Assembly: GCA_028872685.1 (NCBI GenBank)
Contig: JAPKEI010000047.1
Span: 1-11,940, forward strand
DNA: 11,940 bases
From: Verrucomicrobiota bacterium
GTDB lineage: Bacteria; Verrucomicrobiota; Verrucomicrobiia; Limisphaerales; UBA1100
Reading direction: 5' to 3'
The notes below the pieces were generated by a model. It saw only the letters and a list, made by a program, of their open reading frames with translations, did no database searches and was not told where the DNA came from. Both the position numbers and the translations under genes were made by a program. Positions 1 through 7,729 of this stretch are shown one piece after another. Every line of letters starts with the position of its first letter. The first letter of the stretch is position 1.

Positions 1-1
1 G

Positions 2-244
2 CTGCGGGTCGAAGTAGGCGGCGAGTCACTGGAATTAAAAGTCGACAAGCCGTTTATCCCGGTGACGACCCCCAGCCCGGATCGCATTAGTCGTAAGGAG
101 GCGCCAGAGCGCACGTGGGGCAGCCTGCATGCCGGCACGGTTCGCTTGGCCAAGGGCAAAACCGAACTCAAAATCCGCGCGCTGGAGATACCCGGTGCCG
201 AGGCGCTGGAGCTAAAGGCGGTGCACCTGATTCGGCAGCGTTGA
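2..244 (+). CDS. C-terminal end of a secreted hydrolase, probably a sulfatase (5' end outside window)
   Basis: This is an open frame entering from the left edge and ending at a TGA at 242-244; 80 residues are visible, with no start in the window. The sequence carries a proline-rich linker with SPDR followed by RKEAPERTWGSL, then a small beta-rich tail (GTVRLAKGKTELKIRALEIPG, ending in ELKAVHL). From memory, a very similar tail (SPDR, RKE, W, GTV-L-GKT, ALEIPG, LKAV-L) closes many planctomycete and verrucomicrobial sulfatases after the catalytic domain, probably as a ligand-binding beta-sandwich. No catalytic residues are visible, so the enzyme class is inference. It could equally be the tail of another secreted glycan-active enzyme carrying the same module. 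It lies on the same strand as the array, 112 bases before the chosen start of the next gene. A hairpin between them suggests it may be a separate transcription unit. Confidence is good that it is coding and moderate on the family. Confidence 0.7.
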   Translation: MRVEVGGESLELKVDKPFIPVTTPSPDRISRKEAPERTWGSLHAGTVRLAKGKTELKIRALEIPGAEALELKAVHLIRQR

Positions 245-253
245 TTTACCCCT

Positions 254-273
254 CGCCGCCTGATTCTGCGGCG
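254..273 (+). terminator. GC-rich hairpin after the upstream gene, possible weak terminator
   Basis: CGCCGC at 254-259 pairs perfectly with GCGGCG at 268-273 across an 8-base loop, starting 10 bases after the upstream stop codon. A competing 5-bp pairing (CCTGA 259-263 with TCAGG 275-279) overlaps it. The bases after the stem (TCAGGTTTAAA) are only mildly T-rich, so this is a poor match to an intrinsic terminator. If it does terminate transcription, the ATG at 285 would lie almost at the RNA end. That would favour a later start for the next gene. The rest of the 245-356 gap holds no convincing promoter; a weak TTGGCC/GATATT pair with a 17-base spacer (323-351) was seen but is not claimed. Confidence 0.3.
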
Positions 274-356
274 GTCAGGTTTAAATGGTTGAAACGGAGA
301 AACTTCCCGAAGTTCAAAGGGCTTGGCCAATCTCCCCGTTCAAGCGATATTCGGGC

Positions 357-3300
357 GTGCGCCGCCGCCTAAGCCAGCAACCCTGCACCTCCCGGATGGT
401 TGTTACCCTCGTGTTGTGCCTGCTTGCCTGCGCTCAAGCCTCTGCCGCGGGTGAGTGGCAGTCCGCCGATGGGTATCGCTTCAAGGCATTGACCGTTTCG
501 ACCAACGAACCGGTTGGCTTTACTTCGCTGTCGCCCGGCTCGACCGGAATCGACTTTGTCAATCGGTTGGGCAAGGAGAGGTACACCACCAATCAAATTT
601 ACCTCAACGGTGCCGGGGTGGCTGCTGGTGATTACGACGGCGACGGGATGTGCGACCTGTTTTTTTGTGGTCTCGATTCTGAAAATAAACTTTATCGAAA
701 CCTGGGCGGATGGAGGTTTGAGGACGTATCCACAAAAGCCCGTGTCCGGGGGAAAAACATCGCAACAACCGGCGCGAGTTTCGCCGACGTAAATGGCAAT
801 GGCCGGCTTGACTTGGTGTTGAACTCCCTGGGGCAGGGCACGTGGGTGCTGCTCAACGACGGGCAGGGATCTTTTCAAGCCACCCGGCCGCTGAACCCCA
901 AGGGCGGCGGCATGTCGCTGGCCTTGGCGGATGTTGATCAGGACGGCGACCTTGATTTGTACGTGGCCAACTACCGCACGGTCACCGTTCGAGACCAGCC
1001 CGGCATCAAGCTCCGTGGCAGCACCATCGACGGCAAGCCGCAGGTGATGTCGATCAACGGCATGTCGCTAGAATCGGCCAATTCCGTGGGGCGCTTCACG
1101 CTCACGGCCAACGGTAAAATTCTTGAACATGGCCAGGCAGATCGCCTCTATCTCAACGATGGTAGCGGCAGGTTCTCTCCCGTCTCCTTCACCGCCGGCG
1201 CCTTCCTCGACGAGGACGGCCAGCGCTTGGCCAAGCCGCCTTATGACTGGGGGTTGTCCGCCATGTTTCGGGACATGAACAGGGACGGTCGCCCCGATCT
1301 CTACGTTTGCAATGACTTCGAGTCGCCCGACCGAATCTGGATCAACCAGGGCAAGGGTGTCTTCAGGGCAATCGATCGGTTGGCCATCCGCAAGAGTAGT
1401 CATTTCTCGATGGGGATCGATTTCGCGGATCTCAATAGGGATGGCCTCGATGAGTTCATCGTCGTCGACATGCTCAGCCGCCAGCATGTTTTGCGACACA
1501 CCCAGTTAAGTAACCGGAAGCCACCGGAACTGCATTTTGGCGTATACAACGACCGTCCGCAGTACAGCTACAACACTGTATACCTGAACAACGGCGACGG
1601 TACCTACGCCGAGATTGGATTCCACACCAATCTCGCGGCAACGGAGTGGTCCTGGTCGCCTGTTTTTATGGATGTTGACCTTGACGGCTACGACGATTTC
1701 CTCGTGACCACCGGCCACCCGCTCGACATGCAGGACATGGATGTCACCAACAAAGGTGAGGAACTGAAGCAGGAACGAAAGCACTCTCACCGCGAACTGC
1801 TCGAGATGCGGTTTATGTTCAAGCCGCTCGTGCTGCGCAACTTGGCTTTCCGAAATCAGGGCAACCTCCGCTTCGTCGAGAAAAGCGCTGACTGGGGGTT
1901 TGATCACGCCGGCATCTCTCACGGCATGGCGCTTGCAGATCTGGACAACGACGGCGATATGGATATCGCGGTGAATAATTTCAACGAAACTGCAACGGTG
2001 TATCGGAACAACGTTCCCGCTCCACGCATCACTGTGAACCTTCGAGGCATGCCGCCCAACACGCAGGGGATTGGGGCGCGAATTACGGTCGAATCTGAGG
2101 GGTTACTGCAGTCGCAGGAAATAATCGATGGCGGACGATACCTTTCCGATGACGAGGCGGTTCGGGTGTTCGCAGCCAGTAAGCCAATCCAAAAAATTAA
2201 CGTCTCTTGGCCAAGCGGCAAGGTCAGTACTGTCGCAGTTGTGTCGCCAAACCGGCTTTACGAAATTCACGAGAGTGGTGCCGGCCAAGCGGAGAAAAAT
2301 AAAGAGACAAAACCAACCCCGTTTTTTAAGGACGTCAGCCACCTGCTGTCACACAAGCACACGGAGAAGGCGTTCGATGATTTTTCGAGACAGCAACTTC
2401 TACCCAGAAAACTGAGTCAAGAGGGGCCGGGGGTCGCCTGGTTGGATTGGAATGGCGACGGGTGGGATGACATCGCCGTTGCCACGGGAAGTGGCGGCAG
2501 GCTTGGCTTGTTTTTGAGCGACGGCAAAGGTGGCTTCGAAAAAGCGCAAACGGCATCTCTTGATCAAGTGAGTCCTCGCGACCAAGCCTGCATTCTTGGG
2601 CTGAATTCAAACAAAAAGGGTCTGCTTGTGCTTCAAAGCAACTACGAGGACGGCTTGGCATTTGGTCCTGCGTTGCAACTGCACAGAACCACCGACACTC
2701 CTAAAAAGCTACTAAACGCCGGAACGGTTTCCTATTCGACTCTATGCGCTGCGGATTACGATAGCGACGGGGATCTTGACCTGTTCGTGGGCGGGCGATG
2801 CCGGCCGGGGAGTTACCCGTCTCCAGTTGCCTCCGTGATCCTGCGTAATGACGGTGGGCAATTCGTTAAAGACGACAAACATGCCGCACTGCTCAGCAAA
2901 GCTGGCTCCGTGAGTGCCGCAGTTTGGACCGATCTGCTGGGCGATCACCACCCGGAACTCGTGTTGGGCTGCGATCCCGGTTTGATTCGTGTTTACCGTA
3001 ATATCGCCGGTTCACTTCGGGAGGTGACCGCCGAACTCGGACTGGGGGATCGTGTTGGTTTTTGGAACAGCATCACTGCCGGCGACTTTAATGGGGACGG
3101 CAACATGGATTTGGTCGCCGGTAATATTGGCGCCAACTCGGAGTATGAGCTCTACGTCAAGGATGGGATCACATGGCATCACGGCGACCTGTCCGGGGGC
3201 GGTATGCACGAGGTGTTTGAGTCTTACAACGGGGCAAGTTCGGGCAAGCTTTTGCCGATCAGGAATTTACCCTCAGCGCTCCGGGCTATTCCATTCCTAC

Positions 3301-4043
3301 GCGAGCTTTACCCCACGTACGCCGCCTATGCGAACGCCACATCAATGAATATTTTTGGCGAACAAAAAAGCAAACTGACCGCCATCCGGGTCACCTCGCT
3401 TGAGTCCGTCGTGATGATCAATCGCGGGGACTCACTTGATGTTACCCCTCTCCCGTTGGAAGCGCAATTGGCCCCGGTGTTTGGTATCTCGGTAGCCGAT
3501 TTCGACGCAGACGGCAGTGAAGATTTGTTTTTGGCGCAAAACTTTTTTGGCACACGCCCCGACTTCCCAAGAATGGATGCAGGCCAGGGCTTGCTACTGA
3601 AAGGCGAGGGCGATGGGGGTTTCAAGCCGATGACTTCTGCGATTAGTGGTATCCGGCTGACCGGCGAGCAAAGGGGCAGCGCCGTTGCCGATTTCGACCG
3701 TGACGGTCGAGTCGATTTGCTTGCTGGACAAAATGCAGGTGAAACAAAGTTATACATTAACATGATGCCCCAGAGTGGGATACGCGTTTATCTCTCCGGC
3801 CAAAACGCAAATCAAAGTGGCGTCGGAGCCAAGCTGCGCCTGGGCACGGAAACCAAGCTTGGCCCTGCGCGAGAAGTTCGAGCTGGTGGAGGATATCGCT
3901 CACAGGATGCAGCAATCCAAGTGTTGAGTTTGGGTGACGCTACACCCACCCGGCTCCAAGTCGCTTGGCCAAACGGGAAAATCACGACCACAGAAATCGC
4001 TGAGGGAGCCTCCGAAATCACCGTAAGGGAACCCACCCAATGA
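357..4043 (+). CDS. CRTAC1-type secreted protein 1: two FG-GAP/VCBS propellers and two ASPIC/UnbV domains
   Basis: This is an exported double-propeller protein, 1228 aa from the GTG at 357. That start gives an RRR n-region, a hydrophobic core (residues 14-25) and an ASA/AG signal-peptidase site. It also gives almost the same length as the next two paralogues (1229, 1231). ATGs at 285 (adds 24 residues) and 396 (removes the positive n-region) are alternatives; none has a strong Shine-Dalgarno. LLAC in the core could be a marginal lipobox. Calcium-type DxDxDG loops begin at D92, 144, 192, 306, 358, 439 and 528, followed by an ASPIC/UnbV domain at about 558-639 (GIGARITV, GGRYLS, WPSGK). A second set begins at D697, 800, 859, 910, 944, 1048 and 1112, then a second ASPIC/UnbV domain from about 1142 to the end (GVGAKLRL, GGGYRSQD, WPNGK). 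Loops at 859 (DLLGDHHPE) and 944 (DLSGGGMHE) have lost most acidic ligands. No catalytic domain is seen. The likely role is Ca2+-stabilised binding at the cell surface; this is inference. Confidence 0.93.
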   Translation: MRRRLSQQPCTSRMVVTLVLCLLACAQASAAGEWQSADGYRFKALTVSTNEPVGFTSLSPGSTGIDFVNRLGKERYTTNQIYLNGAGVAAGDYDGDGMCDLFFCGLDSENKLYRNLGGWRFEDVSTKARVRGKNIATTGASFADVNGNGRLDLVLNSLGQGTWVLLNDGQGSFQATRPLNPKGGGMSLALADVDQDGDLDLYVANYRTVTVRDQPGIKLRGSTIDGKPQVMSINGMSLESANSVGRFTLTANGKILEHGQADRLYLNDGSGRFSPVSFTAGAFLDEDGQRLAKPPYDWGLSAMFRDMNRDGRPDLYVCNDFESPDRIWINQGKGVFRAIDRLAIRKSSHFSMGIDFADLNRDGLDEFIVVDMLSRQHVLRHTQLSNRKPPELHFGVYNDRPQYSYNTVYLNNGDGTYAEIGFHTNLAATEWSWSPVFMDVDLDGYDDFLVTTGHPLDMQDMDVTNKGEELKQERKHSHRELLEMRFMFKPLVLRNLAFRNQGNLRFVEKSADWGFDHAGISHGMALADLDNDGDMDIAVNNFNETATVYRNNVPAPRITVNLRGMPPNTQGIGARITVESEGLLQSQEIIDGGRYLSDDEAVRVFAASKPIQKINVSWPSGKVSTVAVVSPNRLYEIHESGAGQAEKNKETKPTPFFKDVSHLLSHKHTEKAFDDFSRQQLLPRKLSQEGPGVAWLDWNGDGWDDIAVATGSGGRLGLFLSDGKGGFEKAQTASLDQVSPRDQACILGLNSNKKGLLVLQSNYEDGLAFGPALQLHRTTDTPKKLLNAGTVSYSTLCAADYDSDGDLDLFVGGRCRPGSYPSPVASVILRNDGGQFVKDDKHAALLSKAGSVSAAVWTDLLGDHHPELVLGCDPGLIRVYRNIAGSLREVTAELGLGDRVGFWNSITAGDFNGDGNMDLVAGNIGANSEYELYVKDGITWHHGDLSGGGMHEVFESYNGASSGKLLPIRNLPSALRAIPFLRELYPTYAAYANATSMNIFGEQKSKLTAIRVTSLESVVMINRGDSLDVTPLPLEAQLAPVFGISVADFDADGSEDLFLAQNFFGTRPDFPRMDAGQGLLLKGEGDGGFKPMTSAISGIRLTGEQRGSAVADFDRDGRVDLLAGQNAGETKLYINMMPQSGIRVYLSGQNANQSGVGAKLRLGTETKLGPAREVRAGGGYRSQDAAIQVLSLGDATPTRLQVAWPNGKITTTEIAEGASEITVREPTQ
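4025..4043 (+). promoter_or_regulatory. Shine-Dalgarno-like site and ATGA overlap coupling genes 1 and 2
   Basis: AAGGGA at 4025-4030 lies nine bases before the ATG at 4040, inside the last codons of gene 1. The ATG shares ATGA with the TGA stop of gene 1 (4041-4043). This arrangement is the usual signature of translational coupling by termination-reinitiation, and there is no room for an independent promoter outside coding sequence. Confidence 0.65.
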
Positions 4044-7000
4044 GCGCGAGTAATACAAAATATTTGGTTGTGCTAATTGTTATCTGCTTTGCCGGTGATC
4101 AAACGATTCGGGGCCTTGAATGGAAAGCAGATGATAGTGGCTTGGCGAGCGCGCCTCTTGCCGTGCCGAAGAAAGGCAAGGCTGGATTCAAGCGGCTGCT
4201 CTCGCCGAAGACCGGGATTGAATTCAAAAACCTGCTCGACAACGAGCGTTCTATTCGCAATCGAAACCTGCTCAGCGGTTCAGGAGTGGCTGCCGGCGAT
4301 TTTGACGGTGACGGATGGTGCGACCTGTACTTTTGCGGGCTCGACAATGGCAACAGACTCTACCGCAACCTTGGTGGCTGGAAGTTTGAGGATATCACCG
4401 AAAGGACAGGAGTCGCGTGCGTTGGACAGGATTCAACCGCCGCCGGTTTTGCTGATGTTGACGGTGACGGTGACCTTGACTTGTTAGTCAATGCGCTTGG
4501 CAGGGGAACAAGATTGTTTCGCAACGATGGAGGTTTTAAACTAGTCGAGATCACGAAAGGATCCGGTTTGGCTTCGACTGCAGGGAGCATGTCAATGACG
4601 TTGGCAGACATTGACGGTGACGGCGACTTGGATCTTTATGTGGCCAATTTTCATCCGACGACGATTAAGGACCGGCCGAACACAAAAATCCGCGTGAACC
4701 TGGTAAATGACCGCCCTGTGGTCCAGTCGGTCAACGGGGTGTCGGTAGATGAACCGAAACTAAAAGGGCGTTATGAAATTTCACAGAGCCGGGATATACT
4801 TGAATATGGCGAACCCGATTTCCTCTTTATCAATGATGGCAGCGGAAACTTCACAAAGGCTGATTATCTGGAAAGGTTCCGGGCCGAAAACGGCGAGCGC
4901 CTGGCCAAGCTCCCAATGGACTGGGGGTTGGCTGCCCGTTTTGCGGACATAAACCAGGACGGTTCTCCTGACCTTTATGTTTGCAACGATTTGTTCACGC
5001 CCGATCGAATCTGGATAAATGACGGCAAAGGCCGTTTTCGCGCCATCGCGAAATTGGCGGTTCGTAGCACCTCAACTTTCTCTATGGGCGTTGACTTCGC
5101 GGATTACGATCGTGACGGGGATACTGATTTTTTTGTAGTGGATATGCTGAGTCGCGACCATCAGATGCAGCATGTTCAAATCTCTGAAATGGTGTCCAAT
5201 AACGAACCGCACACGTTGTTGAATAGTCGCCCACAAATCTCCCGGAACACGCTGCAGGTAAACCGCGGCGACAACACGTTTGCGGAGTTGGCCTATTACG
5301 CAAATATCGAAGCGTCCGAGTGGTCCTGGGGGCCGATATTTCTCGATATCGATTTGGATGGCTACGAGGATATTCTGGTGACCAACGGCCAGTTGCGGGA
5401 TTTTCAAAACGCCGATATGGCCGCAAAGATCGAGGCAGAAAAGAAGAGAGGTGCTCTGTCGCAAAAAGATATATTGAACCTGATTTCCCTGTTCCCTGAC
5501 CTGCGAACCCCGAACGTGGCTTTCAAAAACAACAGGGACGGAACTTTCAGCGACTTTTCAGCCGAGTGGGGCTTTGCTGAACCTGGCATTTCACAAGGCA
5601 TGGCATTGGCGGATCTCGATAACGATGGCGACATGGATGTGGTCATGAACAATCTGCTGGAGGATGCTGGCATTTACGAGAATCTGGCGACTGGCTTGCG
5701 CGTCCGCGTTGGGCTTCGGGGTCTTAACGGAAACCATTTCGGCATTGGCTCGAAGGTTGCGCTCAGCCAGGGAGGGAGTGTTCAACAACAGGAAATCATA
5801 TCCGGCGGACGCTACTTGTCGTCGGGGCAACCCGTTCGCTCGTTCGGTGTCCCGGGCGGTGATTTTGAAATAACCGTCACTTGGCCAAGCGGCCGGGTCA
5901 GTCAACTCAAGTCACTCAAGGCCAACTTTGCTTATATAATTACTGAGCCGGATGAGCCTGCCTTGCCCAAGCCGGTGCAAACTCACGCAGCTCCCTTATT
6001 CGAGGACGTATCAGACGCGTTGGGTCACTCGCATTTTGATGAGCCTTTTTTGGATTTTCGGCGGCAGTTACTTATTCCGTTCAAGTACAGCCAACCCGGC
6101 CCTGGCCTGTGCTGGCACGACATCAACAGCGATGGTTGGGATGATCTGATCATCAGCAGCGGAGCCGGCCGGCGCTTGACCATGTTTCGCAATGAAAAGG
6201 ACGGGGCGTTCAAGTCTATCACGTCGCCGATTTTGAAACCCACCAGTTGGGATCAGACGATGGTTCTGCCGTTCGCCACTCCCGAGGGTGCCCCTGCGCT
6301 GATGACAGGCGTGTCGAATTACGAATCCGGTTCCGATGAGTTGCCATCGATCATGAGCTACGACTTTGGAGGGCGCAAAGCCAGCGGAATTCGCACCGGC
6401 GGAATGAGTAGCACGGGGCCGCTGTGCCAGGCGGATCTTGATGGGGACGGGGATCTAGACTTGTTCGTGGGTGGACGTATCGTTCCTGGCCAATATCCGG
6501 CTCCAGCGAACTCTGTACTGCTCGAAAACCGTGATAACAAATTCGTTGTAGCTCACGAGTGGCCCAAGTTGGGGATGGTGCAGGGTGCCGTGTTCAGTGA
6601 CATCACAGGAGACAGTCGACCGGAATTGATACTCTCCCTTCACTGGGATTCGCTCCGTGTTTACAGTTGGGAAAAAGGGAGTTGGAAGGCGCGTGAAATT
6701 ACGCGTGAACTTGGTTTGGAATCGCACCGAGGCTGGTGGAACGGTGTTGCCACCGGTGATTTCAACAACGACGGCAGAATGGATATTGTTGCCACCAACT
6801 GGGGCTTGAACTGGAGAAACAATCCGACTCCATCCAATCCAATCCGGGTCTATCACGGCGACATGGACGGGGACGGTGCGGTTGATGCCATCGAGTCCAT
6901 TCGCCGAAACGGGAAATGGCAACCGGAGCGGAGACTGGGCGTTCTGAGGGCAGCGATCCCGCTTGTCAGCGAGCGGGTGTTCAGTTTTGAACAAGTGGGC

Positions 7001-7729
7001 AAAAGCTCGGTGGTACAGGTTTTTGGCGAATTACTGGAATCCACATCGATTCTTGAAGTGGTTGAGTTTCGATCAATGATCTTCCTGAATCTAAAGGATG
7101 GGATGAAGCCGGTTGAGTTGCCAGCCGAGGCGCAATGGGCTCCTGGCTTCGGCGTGATTGCGGAGGACTTTGACGGTGATCGAAATCAGGATCTGTTTAT
7201 CGCTCAAAACTTTTTTCCCACCAACCCGGAATACTCAAGGTGCGATGCTGGGAGGGGCTTGTTAATGCTCGGAGATGGCCACGGTGGATTTGAGGCGATC
7301 GCCGCAAGTCAAAGCGGGGTGCTGGCGTACGGCGAACAAAGGGCGTGTGCCGTTTCGGACTTCAATCGCGACGGGAGGATGGACTTGGCTATCGGCCAAA
7401 ACAACGCGCAAACCAAGTTGCTGCTCAACAAAACGGGCGTCGCCGGAATCAGGGTGAGGTTAAAGGGGCCCACGCAAAACCCGGCTGCAGTTGGCGCGAA
7501 AGTTACACTGCAAACCACCGGAAACCACACGGTTACAAAAGAGGTGCAGTCAGGGTCCGGTTATTGGGCAGTCAACAGTTCCGTTCTGATTTTACCTAAG
7601 CTGGGCCGGGCGCACGGATTGACTGTCGCTTGGCCAAGCGGGCGTGCAGTGAACTATAAAATCCCCGGGGACGTCAGGGAACTACTGCTTCAGGAAAGCG
7701 GTAAGGCCATTTTTTTGAAGGCACGATGA
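4040..7729 (+). CDS. CRTAC1-type secreted protein 2: two FG-GAP/VCBS propellers and two ASPIC/UnbV domains
   Basis: This is a 1229-aa paralogue of its neighbours. The start is fixed by the ATGA overlap and upstream AAGGGA. The N-terminus (one Lys, then LVVLIVICFAG) is a short export signal with an unclear cleavage site. DxDxDG loops begin at D87, 139, 190, 303, 355, 436 and 525; ASPIC/UnbV 1 spans about 553-636 (GIGSKVAL, GGRYLS, WPSGR). A conserved joining segment (DFRRQLLIPFKYSQPGPG) leads to the second loop set at D694, 799, 854, 907, 941, 1043 and 1107. ASPIC/UnbV 2 runs from about 1137 (VGAKVTLQ, GSGYW, WPSGR), with a C-terminal extension ending LKAR. The loop at 941 (DMDGDGAVD) is canonical here, whereas gene 1 has lost it. 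The loop at 854 (DITGDSRPE) is degenerate. Three Cys near blade 1 (CDLYFCG, then GVAC) could form a disulfide after export. The function is unknown; extracellular binding or scaffolding is inferred. Confidence 0.95.
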   Translation: MSASNTKYLVVLIVICFAGDQTIRGLEWKADDSGLASAPLAVPKKGKAGFKRLLSPKTGIEFKNLLDNERSIRNRNLLSGSGVAAGDFDGDGWCDLYFCGLDNGNRLYRNLGGWKFEDITERTGVACVGQDSTAAGFADVDGDGDLDLLVNALGRGTRLFRNDGGFKLVEITKGSGLASTAGSMSMTLADIDGDGDLDLYVANFHPTTIKDRPNTKIRVNLVNDRPVVQSVNGVSVDEPKLKGRYEISQSRDILEYGEPDFLFINDGSGNFTKADYLERFRAENGERLAKLPMDWGLAARFADINQDGSPDLYVCNDLFTPDRIWINDGKGRFRAIAKLAVRSTSTFSMGVDFADYDRDGDTDFFVVDMLSRDHQMQHVQISEMVSNNEPHTLLNSRPQISRNTLQVNRGDNTFAELAYYANIEASEWSWGPIFLDIDLDGYEDILVTNGQLRDFQNADMAAKIEAEKKRGALSQKDILNLISLFPDLRTPNVAFKNNRDGTFSDFSAEWGFAEPGISQGMALADLDNDGDMDVVMNNLLEDAGIYENLATGLRVRVGLRGLNGNHFGIGSKVALSQGGSVQQQEIISGGRYLSSGQPVRSFGVPGGDFEITVTWPSGRVSQLKSLKANFAYIITEPDEPALPKPVQTHAAPLFEDVSDALGHSHFDEPFLDFRRQLLIPFKYSQPGPGLCWHDINSDGWDDLIISSGAGRRLTMFRNEKDGAFKSITSPILKPTSWDQTMVLPFATPEGAPALMTGVSNYESGSDELPSIMSYDFGGRKASGIRTGGMSSTGPLCQADLDGDGDLDLFVGGRIVPGQYPAPANSVLLENRDNKFVVAHEWPKLGMVQGAVFSDITGDSRPELILSLHWDSLRVYSWEKGSWKAREITRELGLESHRGWWNGVATGDFNNDGRMDIVATNWGLNWRNNPTPSNPIRVYHGDMDGDGAVDAIESIRRNGKWQPERRLGVLRAAIPLVSERVFSFEQVGKSSVVQVFGELLESTSILEVVEFRSMIFLNLKDGMKPVELPAEAQWAPGFGVIAEDFDGDRNQDLFIAQNFFPTNPEYSRCDAGRGLLMLGDGHGGFEAIAASQSGVLAYGEQRACAVSDFNRDGRMDLAIGQNNAQTKLLLNKTGVAGIRVRLKGPTQNPAAVGAKVTLQTTGNHTVTKEVQSGSGYWAVNSSVLILPKLGRAHGLTVAWPSGRAVNYKIPGDVRELLLQESGKAIFLKAR
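7717..7729 (+). promoter_or_regulatory. Shine-Dalgarno and ATGA overlap coupling genes 2 and 3
   Basis: GAAGG at 7717-7721 lies four bases before the ATG at 7726, directly after a run of seven T (7710-7716) that would be unstructured in mRNA. The ATG overlaps the TGA stop of gene 2 (7727-7729). This is the same ATGA geometry as the previous junction and supports one polycistronic message with coupled translation. Confidence 0.65.

Noticed and set aside
323..351. Sigma-70-like promoter (TTGGCC, 17 bases, GATATT) upstream of gene 1
   Set aside because: Each box matches only four of six consensus bases, and the TTGGCC is part of the dispersed palindrome family. This is too weak to annotate without transcript data.
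396..470. Gene 1 product as a lipoprotein (LLAC in the signal core)
   Set aside because: The -2 Leu is atypical for a lipobox and a good ASA/AG signal-peptidase I site follows. The paralogues lack a convincing lipobox, so this is mentioned only as an alternative.
369..878. 169-aa open frame on the minus strand
   Set aside because: It is fully antisense to the signal peptide and first blades of gene 1, which show clear protein-level conservation with the paralogues. It has no recognisable domain and is a shadow frame.
3326..3763. 145-aa open frame on the minus strand
   Set aside because: It is opposite loops 13 and 14 of gene 1; its Ser/Pro/Lys-rich composition is typical of the antisense of Asp/Gly-rich coding sequence.
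6455..6994. 179-aa open frame on the minus strand
   Set aside because: It lies opposite conserved calcium loops of gene 2 (loops 9 to 12). Its composition reflects the complementary codons, and no domain or ribosome binding site supports it.
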